DNA of 64,000 bases from Doryteuthis pealeii. Its lineage: Eukaryota; Mollusca; Cephalopoda; Myopsida; Loliginidae. Under the pieces are notes generated by a model. It ran no database searches, was not told the DNA's origin, and saw only the letters and a program-made list of their open reading frames with translations. The stretch covers positions 84,501,665 through 84,565,664 of the forward strand of contig CM042143.1 in assembly GCA_023376005.1 (NCBI GenBank), given 5' to 3'. Shown here in pieces: positions 37,422 to 47,611 of this stretch (positions within the stretch are counted from its first letter, which is position 1; every line of letters starts with the position of its first letter). Both the position numbers and the translations under genes were made by a program.

Positions 37422-38999
37422 CTGAAAAAGATACAAATCCATTCATTGATGCCATGAGAAGCTTTCCTAGTCAAATCCGACATTTAAATCCGTGGCAAGA
37501 AAAAAGCAGAGGCTCCGATATTGTGTTGACAACAACAATAATATCAATGACATTAAAACACATACACAGGTCCATGGCTTCTTCTTCTTCTTCTGTTGGT
37601 TTCAAATAATACCATGGTTTACTTTGCATTAAAATTGGTTTCTTTCTTTCATAAAAAATATATTTCTTTAAAAAAAAATTATCTTGTTTTTTTCAAATAT
37701 TTTTTTTTCTTTTTTTCTTTTTTTGAAAAAATATAACAGGCAGCAAATCAGGAAGAAACAAAAACAAGAAATAAATGGACACTCGATCAAACGACCGAAA
37801 AAATTAGCAGCGCAGCTAAAGACGTTTTAAAAAGAAGGAAGAAGAAGAAGAAGTAAGAATGGTGATAATAAACGTTGAATAAAAACAGTAAAATCCAACA
37901 GTCGGCAACATTCAGGTAAATACGGCTCCGACCATGACTGGCGTGTTCTTGTCCGTCGTTGTCGTCGTCATCCAAGCAATAAATAAAAGAATCCGGTTTT
38001 TTTCGTCTTGTCCGCTCTTACTAAACCTATCGTCACGTCACCCCTCTCTAATATTCTTCCATGTTTCTATTTAACTTCCTCTCTCACTTGCTACTCTTTA
38101 TCTCTCCTCCCCTTCGGAGATAACATGCTTACTTTATCTCTCTTGCCTGACTAGGAGTGGTAGCAGTAAATATTTGATAAGTGGTGGGAGGAAAGCGTCT
38201 GCTAATGTAACAGTAATAGTAGTAGTAGTAAATTTGTGGGTTTTTTAAAAGTAGTAGTAATAGCTGTAGTGATGGTGTTGGTGAGAGTAGATTGTTACTG
38301 ACATAGTAGGAGGTAGTCAATTTACTGTGCGAGACGATAGAAGTGAAGGTAGTAGTAATAGTAGTTGAAATAGACAGAGGAGCAGGAAGAGGAGGGTGGA
38401 TGCTAAAGCAAAAAGGGTAGGAGGATAGGATTGGAATATGAGTAGGAGTAAAGATTAATGAGGTAGTAGGAGTTGAGTCTTAGGAAATAGAGGGTGAAGA
38501 AATCAGTTTTTCTTTTATCGACATTGGTGGCGGGAGACTTTATTTGCCGGACCGGCTTGTATATATAAGAAGAAATGTCATATTTTAAATAGATTTATTT
38601 ATTATTATACAAAAATAAAAAATAGTTTTGCCTCTCCACTTTTCACTGGCTTTCTTTTTATGTGTTTATTTTTATTCTTCTCAACTTTTGACGTAGGATT
38701 TTATTAAACATCTTGTAAAGGTCGACGTGACTTCTTACCAATTATTCGAAGCGACTAAGCAGCAGTTAGAGACACTGGAGAGAGAAATGTTTATTTATTT
38801 ATTTAGAAATCATGCAACATTTTCGTAAAAGTCTAAAAGCAATTTATTGTACGATCTTTTAAAATAGATATTGATTTGAAAATCATTATTTGCATGGCGA
38901 AATAATAATAAAAATAAGGCGATTTTTCATTTTTGGAGCCCAATTTCATGTCAGAGTCACCCAGAGTGACAAAAAAGGCCACTGCCAGTAAATTCGATT
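37422..38999. other. CpG-richer tract upstream of the ATG exon; possible alternative promoter
   Basis: CpGs cluster at 37790-38060. A CRE-like TGACGTGACG lies on the minus strand at 38031-38040. AGT-rich triplet repeats occupy 38150-38390. GCCGGACCGGC with TATATATAAG follows at 38550-38568 on the plus strand. This could hold the 5' UTR or a second promoter of the minus-strand gene, or simply be intron 1. I cannot decide. Confidence 0.3.
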
Positions 39000-39038
39000 T
39001 TCACTTTGCTTGTATCAAATATTCTATTCAACACGTGC

Positions 39039-39118
<80 letters not shown>

Positions 39119-39235
39119 ATGCACATATATATAATAATGAAAGCACACACACAAAATATAATGCACATTATATCTATAATGTACGTGTTGAATGTTATAT
39201 TTGATACAAGCAAAGTGAATAATATTCACTTTGCT
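39000..39235. repeat. Inverted repeat around (AT)n, with terminal palindrome
   Basis: Arm 1 (39000-39040) has TTCACTTTGCTTGTATCAAA and TTCAACACGTGCAT; arm 2 (39179-39219) is its reverse complement with a few mismatches. Between them lie (AT)n runs (39044-39118). Arm 2 continues into AGCAAAGTGAAT, AAT, ATTCACTTTGCT (39209-39235), a perfect 27-bp palindrome. Probably a foldback element expanded by AT slippage. Isoleucine/tyrosine frames across it are artefacts. Confidence 0.7.
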
Positions 39236-39253
39236 ATATATTCACTGAATATA

Positions 39254-39258
<5 letters not shown>

Positions 39259-39312
<54 letters not shown>
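39259..39312. repeat. (AT)n microsatellite
   Basis: Two AT runs separated by an AATAT interruption at 39279-39281. Confidence 0.95.
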
Positions 39313-39315
<3 letters not shown>

Positions 39316-40007
39316 TTCCATTACGTTTATTTTGTACTAGCTAGATCCTTTCCTTTGGTTTCGTAGTTATTTTTAAAACCATAACCGGCTTTATTTTTGG
39401 AGTAGAAACGAAATCACAATTTAACCACACCACGTGAAACGTGGATATTTTTATTTTAAAAACTTATAAAATGTTTTTCCCATTCTATTAAATTCTAAAG
39501 CAATAGTTAATTATAGTCTTCAAAAGTATTTTTTAGATATCTATCCCTAATTAAAATAAATATTTATTGTTTAACTACAGAAAAGATTTAATCTTTAAGA
39601 TTAGATTACGTTTACTTTTTTTTCTTCATTTTTTTTTGTCAAATACAACTTTATTTGAGTTTAATGTTGGTGGTGTATGGCTAAATTGTTTTTAAATAAA
39701 TATGCATATTAGTTTTCTGCTATCAACGATATGATCATTATTTTTTGTTATCTTTAAACTTATTGAAAAATGATTTTCAATTCTATCTTTTGTCTATATT
39801 TCGACTGTTGTATCCGATTCCTTCTGCAGGTGTATTTATCCATTCTCATATAATCCATCTTGACATAATTGCAATAGCACCTCCACTAGCCACAATACGA
39901 CAATAGTTGGCCCCCAACTAAATCAAATTGTTCCCACCCACTAATTCAACAACTGGTCCTCCTTCCTACTGACGACATTCTCTTTAAGAATGACCCTTTT
40001 CAATTTT

Positions 40008-40042
<35 letters not shown>

Positions 40043-40215
40043 TATTATTATTATTATTATTATTATTAGAAATTTTATTCGAAGTATTTATCACTTTTCT
40101 TTTAAATACCCCTACACTATCCAGCAGCTGAAACTGATAATACACTTTCTTCTTCATCCTTTGCAACGGTTTAAAAAACATCATTTTTCATCATGATAAC
40201 ATTTGTCCAGGGTAT
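39313..40215. other. Unique-looking tract with triplet repeat
   Basis: No gene supported. (ATC)n then (ATT)n at 40009-40068 is the only clear repeat; Asp-, Asn- and Ile-run frames come from it. Confidence 0.5.
40009..40068. repeat. (ATC)n(ATT)n triplet microsatellite
   Basis: About eleven ATC units followed by nine ATT units. Confidence 0.95.
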
Positions 40216-40412
40216 AAGCGCAACAAGGGTAACCCAAAACCTAACTTTTAGGCCTTATTTTTTCGATGCAGGTATCATTGGGGAAAGACAAAAGTTTTGG
40301 TAAACGGACCAAAGCCTGGACCGTTTGCCAAAATTTTTTGCCTTCCCCAATGATACCTGCATCGGAAAATAAGGTCTAAAAAGTATAGCTTTGGGTTACT
40401 CTTACGGCGCTT
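40216..40412. mobile_element. MITE-like hairpin element, about 197 bp
   Basis: Terminal AAGCGC (40216-40221) and GCGCTT (40407-40412). Inside, GGGTAACCCAAAACC, CGATGCAGGTATCATTGGGG and GGTAAACGGACC are mirrored as GGACCGTTTGCC, CCCCAATGATACCTGCATCG and TTTGGGTTACTC around a short loop AAAGCCT. The arms are about 90 bp with scattered mismatches. No coding capacity. The flanks do not show a clear target duplication. Confidence 0.8.
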
Positions 40413-41126
40413 TTAACTTGAACTAAAATTCAACCATTTTGTTTCTGATACTGAAATGAAAAAAAATATACTCATCAGTTTAAGGATTAAAGTGATCCTG
40501 AAAAACATGCTTGTTGAATCAATATATTTATTGTAGTTCTTATTTGTTGATAGAATTTGCATATTTTTGGAGTTATATTAAGGTTTGTCCGGAACATATT
40601 CAACTAATTTGAGAATTATCTGCACGGTCTTAAAGAGACTTGTCAACTAATCATTTGGGTGCTTACTTAGCATTCACGAACAGACACTTTCCTGTGGGTT
40701 ACTCAGTCGGTAGTGGGATACCATTATATGAGTTTCTGTATTGGGTAACCTTCATATTCATCATGAAAATGCGTCTTCCCATAATTTACATCGCCTGGAG
40801 AATTTTTTTTTTTTTTTTTTTTTTTGTTTTGCAAAATATTGCATCACTCAGATTTTATTTTCCAGGTCTTCTGCTTTTTTTTTTTTTTTTTTTGTTTTTT
40901 TTCAGAATTCTAAAATTGTGACTGAAACGCCGTGGACGAAGTTAAGGAGAAGATGACGAAACAGTTGATGGAAATCCCGAAAAGGGACGTAGCAGACAAT
41001 TTTCTTTTTAACATAAGAGACGATTGGGTTGAGTGTTAGATCTAAGGGATGTGTTGTAAAGTGGTATGAGATAGGCTTTATCTCCACTTCAATATTATTA
41101 GATGGATACTTTCCGGATAGACTTCG

Positions 41127-41128
<2 letters not shown>
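40413..41128. other. Tract with poly-T runs, no gene
   Basis: Long T runs at 40802-40825 and 40875-40900 generate poly-Phe frames. Nothing else supported. Confidence 0.5.
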
Positions 41129-41186
<58 letters not shown>

Positions 41187-41207
41187 TGTGTGTGTGTGTG
41201 TGTGTGC
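41129..41207. repeat. (GA)n(GT)n compound microsatellite
   Basis: About 27 GA units, AGCGA, then about ten GT units. Confidence 0.95.
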
Positions 41208-41285
41208 GTGTATATTTAACTTCGAACCACATAGATGAAATATCACAAGCAAGCGTATGGTAGCAAAAGAAAAACGGACGAGAAA

Positions 41286-41722
41286 AATTGGATTAATTTC
41301 GTTTATTCAAAAATAAACAAATGATGGAATTGTTAAGATGATAAGTCTTTCTTAGTGAATTGAGGGCCGGCGTGGGGTTGAAAGTCTGTTCTTGGCTGAC
41401 GACTTGGTTCTGTGTGACGCGGGAATGTGGAGTGGTTCGGAGCCGGTAGCCCTTTGATATTGCCCTGGTAGGAGCGACGTTATGTACCAACGCCGATAGT
41501 CAACTGACTTTAAGTGAGCTGCTGTTTTTATAATTGTCAGTAGGCTCGAAAAATGCTTTGAAAGGTTCTGTGGGAAAAATTTATGATTGGTTAAAAAACG
41601 TTAAATATGGGATATTTTTAATTGTTTATAAATTTGTTTTTCACCCGGAAGCCTTTGTAGAGTCTATGCGTGGAACACTTGTTTTGTTCATTTCGTTTAG
41701 AGCAACTGTCGGGTCAACATCG
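41286..41722 (-). other. LTR-like or promoter-like CpG-rich tract
   Basis: On the minus strand, TGTTGACCCGACAGTTGC opens the tract. A TATAAAAA box follows at about 41524-41532 and then a CpG-rich stretch (GGCGTTGG, AACGTCGC, TCCCGCGTC). AATAAA stands at 41302-41307, about 220 bp after the TATA box. TATA then AATAAA within a few hundred bases is the U3-R-U5 layout of a retrotransposon LTR. No matching target duplication, primer-binding site or pol gene was found, so a solo LTR is only one reading; a cellular promoter or exon is another. Confidence 0.3.
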
Positions 41723-42775
41723 GTTTGATTTTTCATTTCTCAGTAGCTTTGGTTCTGTTCCGAAGTGTTTTTCATTTTCTTTTTAATTTGTTTTGTTGGT
41801 GAGTGGTTTTATTGGGTTAGTAAAATTTGTGAATCAAGAGAGATATCTATTTCTGTTATAACATAGGCATGTGTATGGTGATTTAAACTGCAAATATGGA
41901 GTTAACAAGAGTTAGTATCAGGAAATACATGGACTCAGTTTGGAATTTCAAACAATTTTGTATTACATTTATACATAATTATATTATTATAGATTATAGA
42001 TACGTAAAGTAAATTCTATAATTCAATTCAATTTTTAATACACCCTTCAATGATTCGATTTGAACTTTGCTTTTAGTAAACCGAAAGCATTTATCAATAC
42101 TTCAGAAGTGTCGAGATTTCTTTTTAGAAAAATAGGGAATTCATTATCTGCCCTTGACGGCAAGGCACCAATCAACACACTACCGTAGATTGGCGCCCAA
42201 TTTGACTCCTTATAGAATCACGTGCAGTGTTGGCCATCTATAAAAATTTAACTGTAAATTTGCGCAGAGAGACAGTATTTGAGCATGAATTTCAAAGGAA
42301 CAAGCTTTATGGCGATGAATTGCTACAACGAGTTTATTACATGTAAATGTACACATTAACAAAATGGGTTAGTGAAAATGTTCATTAGAATGTTCGTAGG
42401 CTTAGGTCAAACAAGCGACCGAAGTGAGGTTTGTTGTTGTTAAGAATGTTCACAGCACCGTGAAAGGTTTAGCCGTAGTTTAGTTAAGTAGTTAGTTAAT
42501 TTTGCAAGAGTTATCCTGCGACAGTCTTTGAGGACTGCAAGTATCAATGTTGCTTGGGGGCTCGCTTATCTGTAGTATTAATAATATATCGAATGCTCCT
42601 CAAATTCTCCCTTGCGGAAATTGTAGGTAATTCCTATCAACAGTCAAGGATTAATGATAAAATGTCTCTAATATCTGATGTTCCGAGGGAATGGACGAGA
42701 AATCTTTCAAATGTTAATATTCTGTGTTCGATATATCCTGAAACTTGTAGAGAAAGAGAGTGCATAAGCACTTAC
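41723..42775. other. Tract upstream of promoter, no gene supported
   Basis: Moderate composition, with GATTGGCGCCCAATTTG at 42189-42205. The 78-residue plus frame overlapping 42554-42790 has no family resemblance. If the minus-strand gene is real this is its first intron. Confidence 0.35.
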
Positions 42776-42825
42776 CTTGTTATCCGCTAGGGGTAGCTTT
42801 GTCTCCTAAGGGAACTGGTGTGAAA
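42776..42825 (-). other. Candidate non-coding first exon
   Basis: On the minus strand, sequence after the TATA box runs through TTCACACCAG and GCTACCCCTAGCGGATAAC to AAG|GTAAGTGC. The donor cuts after 42776. The start is approximate: an initiator-like TCACACC puts +1 near 42821, 37 bases from the TATA box, and 42828-42830 is also possible. Joining this exon to 37421 would give a 5' UTR of about 50 nt and intron 1 of about 5.35 kb. Confidence 0.4.
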
Positions 42826-43020
42826 GAGGTCGAATGGGGCATGGTGTGCCTTTTTATAAGGAACATCACGTGACCATAAGGGGGCGGGGCATAGCTTCTG
42901 CTGCTGCTGCTTATTAGTGAAACCCGACGTTTGTCCCTTAAGGGTTGCTACCGGTATTACCGGAAGCGAGTCCCTTTCTAAATTTCCATACATCACAGCA
43001 TCGTGACGTCTTATCCAGTC
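42826..43020 (-). promoter_or_regulatory. Candidate RNA polymerase II promoter
   Basis: Minus-strand order towards the gene: a CRE-like site (TGACGTCT on plus, 43004-43011), an ETS-like CCGGAAGC (42960-42967), the GC box GGGGCGGGGC (42881-42890), the E-box CACGTG (42867-42872) and TATAAAAAGG (42858-42849). CpGs are common here and rare elsewhere in the window. This clustering is what supports the adjacent exon. It could also serve a divergent plus-strand transcript. Confidence 0.45.
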
Positions 43021-43641
43021 TCTCCCAAAACCAAGATGAACTTCAGCAGATAAGCCTGGCCACAACGCCATTAAGTTTGTAACTCTTGTATTTTTGAATA
43101 TATGTTTGTGCTTTCATATTCTTTGTTAAGTCTTCTTCATCTTAATTAGAATGTCTATCTATTAATGTAGGGAAATATATGGTGCCCAGCAAAAAGGATC
43201 ATATACTTTTCAATTAGAAATTAAAAATTCATTCACAAAATCTTAAGACAGGAGAACCATACGATTATTATCCATCTTATTTACCCTGCCTAATTTGTAA
43301 AAATATATTTTCCATAATGTCGTTTCCCAGGTCTTTCTCTTGGGTGTCGGTCTTTAGTAAAAAGACAAAAAACAAAAAAACTTGATCTATACTCTCTATT
43401 TCCTCCCTTTCTCCTCCTCTTTTATTTACTCCTCCTCCTGCTGTTTCCTTTCTCTTCTCTTGTTCTTTCCTCTATGCATCTTTCTTCCTCACTGACGCAT
43501 GTTCTCTGTGTGACCCGTCACCTCTTCGGGTGTCTTTTATCCCCACCCACTTACCCTCAATGCATTGTACTCTCCTGTAAGAAGTCACCCCCCCCTTCTA
43601 GCTCCTCGACTACACACCCAATTTTCAGCCCGTTAGTAAGT
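43021..43641. other. Pyrimidine-rich tract, no gene supported
   Basis: CT-rich stretch at 43393-43480 and C-run at 43587-43594. The 74-residue frame at 43474-43698 runs into the hairpin element and is not convincing. Confidence 0.4.
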
Positions 43642-43737
43642 ACAAAGGAGGTTATAATGAAAGATAAACATTTGTTATGTGTGGTAAAAAAATACTAAAC
43701 ATAACAAATATTTATCTTTTATTATAACCTCCTTTGT
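43642..43737. mobile_element. Hairpin element, 39-bp arms
   Basis: ACAAAGGAGGTTATAAT opens the left arm (43642-43680). The right arm (43699-43737) is its reverse complement with two mismatches, around an 18-nt loop. It ends CCTCCTTTGT. Sized like a small MITE; the superfamily is unknown. It abuts the upstream side of the mariner remnant. Confidence 0.75.
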
Positions 43738-43739
43738 TT

Positions 43740-44989
43740 GTCAGATATTAATATCAGAAATTGAATTTTGTACATTGAACAATTTCAGATCAAAATTCAG
43801 CTAAGAATTCCGTGTCGGGATACGGACTTATTAGTCCAACCACAAATACTCGCTGTTTGGTTGAAAAATCGTTGTGTACGCAAAGACATTCGGTTGGTAT
43901 TAAATAAACTGCTATTTCGGCAGATGATGGGTCAGTTTTAATCTCAGCATTTTTTGCAGAGTTTTGTATATGAACAACACGTGAAATGATACTTATATTT
44001 GGTTATTTTTCTCCATAGGTTGCAGGTATTGACTCACACTACGCAGTATTTAAAAGGTTGGAATCTTCTTCATTCATATACGTGATAACAGATAAAATGG
44101 ATGACTGGAACACACCTGAATCATGGAAGAGAATAACTTGTATCATGATGATCTGCGCCGCCCATCAAAATAAGGAGATTATGGTTGCTGCCCAATGATC
44201 CCTGAACACTGTAAAAAGAATCAGGCATGAATTGCAATGGAGATTACGAGGCTGTGGCCAGAAGAAAGCAACATAACAGACGATCTGATTGCGTTCGGAC
44301 AGCAGAATTCCTCAAAAATCTGGAGAAAAAAGTGTTGGAGGACCCTGGCATTGGAATTCGGGCTTTGTTACGTGAATTGAATGATTCAGCCTCTGCCATG
44401 AAGCCTATTCTCAATGAAAACCTTCGTTATTATTCATACAAGCGTCGCAGAGGTCAACTGCTTCCAGAAAAGGCCTGTGAAAATCGTCTGACAAAGGCGA
44501 AGGAACTTATGAGCAAAGTGAAATATCCTGCTGAACCACAAACAATCTGGTTCTTTTCCGATGAGAAAAAGCAGGATTCGGCCCTCTGCTACACCTCTGG
44601 GAAAAGTAAAAAAATGGTTGTCGGCGAATTTTTACGACGACTCCAGTCCCAATGTTTGGCCTCAGAACTCCCCAGATTTTAACCCCATGAATTATTATGT
44701 ATGTGGGGCTGTTGAGAAAGACACCAATCGCCATGCTAGTACTACAAAAGCCCATTTAATCGACAGAATTAAAGTAGTTTTTGAGACTCTTCCCAGGGAA
44801 ACATCAGCTTGCTCCATGTTCTGGAGGAGGAATGAGGCTGTGATCGACGCTAATTGCAGTTATTGTGAGTGAAACTTGTTGACAGTAGTGTAATTTCCGT
44901 GCCTGTTGAACTTCTTTACAATCCATTAAATTTTTAGTTAACAAGCACTTTTTCTTTTTCCTTATGAAACTGTCAAATTTATCCTGAAC

Positions 44990-44993
<4 letters not shown>
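43740..44993 (+). mobile_element. Degenerate mariner (Tc1/mariner superfamily) copy
   Basis: Contains a mariner transposase pseudogene (44097-44872) and a recognisable 3' terminus: CTGTCAAATTTATCCTGAAC then ACCCTA, followed by TA repeats. The reverse complement of that end was not found upstream, so the 5' terminus is missing or too diverged and the left limit is approximate. Insertion at TA fits the superfamily. Confidence 0.75.
44097..44872 (+). pseudogene. Mariner transposase pseudogene
   Basis: ATG at 44097 opens MDDWNTPESWKR. A frame change near 44232 leads to NGDYEAVARRKQHNRRSD and LRYYSYKRRRGQLLPEKA, ending at WFFSDEKK with the first catalytic Asp. About 90 codons are then missing and the text resumes at QDSALCYTSGKSKK, which holds the second Asp. 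A seven-A run at 44608-44614 shifts frame into WLSANFYDDSSPNVWPQNSP and DFNPMNYY, the third Asp region, then the C-terminus ending NCSYCE. A family member is about 340-350 codons; here 776 bp remain. There is a stop near 44197. The lost core puts D1 and D2 only a few residues apart, so it is inactive. Confidence 0.85.

Positions 44994-45062
<69 letters not shown>
44994..45062. repeat. (AT)n(GT)n compound microsatellite
   Basis: About 18 AT units then 16 GT units between the mariner end and Helitron A. Confidence 0.95.
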
Positions 45063-45064
<2 letters not shown>

Positions 45065-45344
45065 ATTTGGTATGTATGCATGTTCAGATGAAACTACGAA
45101 ACTAAAACAATTAACGACAAAGTAAATATATATATGCTCATTAAATATCACCGGTTCTTGCTATTTGTGCAAAAATTATGAAGATTTGTTTTATATTCGA
45201 AGATATTTAAAAATCAAAATATACATAGAAATGGCATTGAAATTCTACATAAAATTCCAACATTTGTAAATCTCGAAAGTAAACAAATCAATACACCAGG
45301 GTGTCCACCCCTCTACCGAGGCGATGCTGGGTAGCCGCTTCGAG
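45062..45344 (+). mobile_element. Helitron-like element, family A, tandem copy 1
   Basis: Shares GATGAAACTACGAAACTAAA, GCAAAAATTATGAAGATTTG and AAGTAAACAAATCAATACAC with family A. The terminal stem GGCGATGCTGGGTAGCC is partly decayed and the end is CGAG instead of CTAG. The next copy starts at once. The 5' end is blurred by the microsatellite. Confidence 0.78.
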
Positions 45345-45545
45345 TACATATATAAAGGGCAGTTGTTGTGTATGTATGTATGTATGTATGTATGTACAGA
45401 GGAAACTACGAAAATAAAACAATTAACGACAAAGTAAATATATCTATACACATTCATTATCACCAGATCTTGCTTTTTGAGCAAAAATAATGAAGATTTG
45501 GTTTATATTCGTGAAGATTATCAAAAAATAATATATAAATAGTAA
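45345..45545 (+). mobile_element. Helitron-like element, family A, tandem copy 2, 3' part missing
   Basis: TACATATATAAAGGGCAGTT and (GTAT)n directly follow the end of copy 1, then ACGACAAAGTAAATATATC. The match fades near 45545. A family A 3' end lies at 46320-46420, so this copy may be split by about 750 bp. Confidence 0.7.
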
Positions 45546-45649
45546 TAGCATGAATTATTTTTGCATTTAATATTTAAAATAGGAGACATTAATTTTTCTT
45601 TTCAGAGTGTCTATGCTATTGGAAATTCCATAGTTATATAATCTCCCCC

Positions 45650-46230
45650 TGTCGCTAGGGGGCGAATCGCCAACATACGATGTTGGCGCCAATACCAAAA
45701 ATGTACCTATCACGGAGCACGCACTGGGGGTAGTCGCGTAAATAGCGGTCCATAAACTTCACTCATCACTTAGCCCCAAAACAGGGCTTACTTCTACGGA
45801 CCGTTGAACTGGACGGAGGCATATTTTCACAGCACACTTTCGAAGGCATTGTGTCCGCAGACTACAAGGCTGTCACAATAGCACACTACAGAAGGCACCA
45901 AGACCAAATAGTCTACTTGAAAAGGGCCCATTCACCGTCATTTAAAAGAACTGTTACCAGGGCGAGAAGCTTCTGAAATAGCATCCCCCATTACTTTTCA
46001 CTGAACCGGTTACGAGGGAAAACGAGAAACGTCCGAAGAAACGTCCTAGCAACTTTCCAACAAGCAACAGAATACCCCTGTTATCACCGCTACTCCAAGA
46101 ACATTACTTAACTCAGATAAGTCTTGTAGCAAATACCAATAAAATTTGCAACAAGTTCTTGTATTATTTGTCAATACATGTATTAAATTTCCATTGTGTG
46201 TTTGTCTTCTTCTAATTTGCCTACAACTAC
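45650..46230. other. CpG-rich tract, possible solo LTR, unidentified
   Basis: Begins TGTCGCTAGGGGGCGAATC with the hairpin CCAACATACGATGTTGG (45670-45686). It continues at higher GC for about 550 bp with no frame over 60 codons. AATAAA follows at about 46139. The position between two parts of a Helitron A suggests an insertion. No duplicated target or internal retrotransposon sequence was identified. Confidence 0.35.
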
Positions 46231-46319
46231 GGAGAAATAAGAGCTCCTTCGAATCCCGTAAATACTTTTAATGCACTTTTTTATTTTTTATTTTTTACAT
46301 TGGGTTTTTAATGGGACAT

Positions 46320-46420
46320 CCGGCGAAGATCCAACCCGTGATTCAGTAATAATAGATATGCAAGGCCAACTTTTACCCCCCACCCCCACTACGCAGGTGA
46401 CGCCAGGTAGCCGCTTCCAG
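46320..46420 (+). mobile_element. Helitron-like family A, 3' end fragment
   Basis: ACTACGCAGGTGACGCCAGG, TAGCCGCTTCCAG is a decayed family A terminus (usual ACCCAGGCAATGCTGGGT, AGCCGCTTCTAG). Possibly the displaced tail of the 45345 copy. Confidence 0.55.
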
Positions 46421-47534
46421 TGTGCACGTTATTTTTTATCAATTTATTTTACATTGATATTTTAGCTCATTAAGAACTTACACGGTACGATAGGGATTCA
46501 TTTAGGTTTAAAATTGCAGAAATAGCAGTAGGTCTAATTGCTGACTATGAGTTATTATTTAAATAACCAACACCAGTAAGATTACAATATCACTGAACGC
46601 CATCTTTATAAACATCCAAATTGTTGATAAAGCAGATTTATGAAATGTTAATTAAAATCCTTTACTCCTTCCTAAATAGAAGCACAAATATCATCATGGA
46701 CTGCTGTTACAACCGGAAATCCAATGGCTTCCTGTGTCATCAAGTAAACAATAAAAATAAAGGAATATTTATTAGACAGGAAATGCAAACTTTGTGTGCG
46801 CATGTGCGCGGTTTCTATTACCGAAATTATTTCGATTTTTTTAAAAAACTTAATTACATTTTGATTTCAAACCCGCGCGTTGGTTTCAAAAGAGAAGTGT
46901 TAAAATCAACCATAAAATAACATTTAAAATAACGAGTTAAAACTTTTAGCATTGTATTTGGCCATTAGACAATCAAGGATTCCATGATTGATAGGCAAAA
47001 ATGACAATACCTTTTCAAGATGATATCCATTTTTAAAAAATTTCATTCAACTATATGTCATTTGAATTTGAGCAACGAACGGTGTATTTCATTTTAAGCG
47101 AATAGAAGATATTTTCTACACTTGACATAATTTACGATACAAAGTAAAATCAATGTTACACACATTGCAGAAATTTGAAATATGGAATCACAATAAGAAT
47201 TTTTAAAAAAGCTATGGACACAAAATAAATAAATAAACTAGAAAATAAATTTAGTATTTTATCTAATATACATTAGACTGCCTTATCGTTAATGCGTACA
47301 GATACGTTTTTTGAATGCAAATATACACAATGAATATTGAAATTAAATAATCTAATACACTGTTCCTATTGAATACAAGCAAAGTAGATGAAAAGATCCA
47401 AATACGAATGTACATGTATTTAGCTTTTATCTCTTTTTCATTGTGGAAGTAATTCACTTTACAACAAGTATAAACAAGACTTAAAAGAATAGATGTTGAC
47501 TTACAGTTCGTATTATCACATTCTTCTCTCCACC

Positions 47535-47538
<4 letters not shown>
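46421..47538. other. Tract with no supported gene
   Basis: A 99-residue plus frame at 46621-46920 spans an ordinary-looking stretch with a slightly richer centre. It lacks a recognised domain and any splice or promoter context I could support. Confidence 0.35.

Positions 47539-47609
<71 letters not shown>
47539..47609. repeat. (AT)n(GT)n compound microsatellite
   Basis: About 16 AT units, TTATAT, then 18 GT units. Confidence 0.95.

Positions 47610-47611
<2 letters not shown>

Noticed and set aside
38933..39340. 135-residue plus-strand frame rich in Ile-Tyr
   Set aside because: It is translation of (AT)n inside an inverted repeat.
40640..40956. Poly-Phe frames
   Set aside because: Produced by long T runs; no other coding signs.
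42191..42198. TGGCGCCC as an LTR primer-binding site (also TGGCGCC at 45684)
   Set aside because: No LTR end in CA immediately upstream and no gag-pol downstream; too short to use alone.
42787..43071. 94-residue minus frame over the promoter
   Set aside because: It spans the GC box, E-box and TATA signals; a poly-Gln run and no recognised family. Better explained as promoter DNA.
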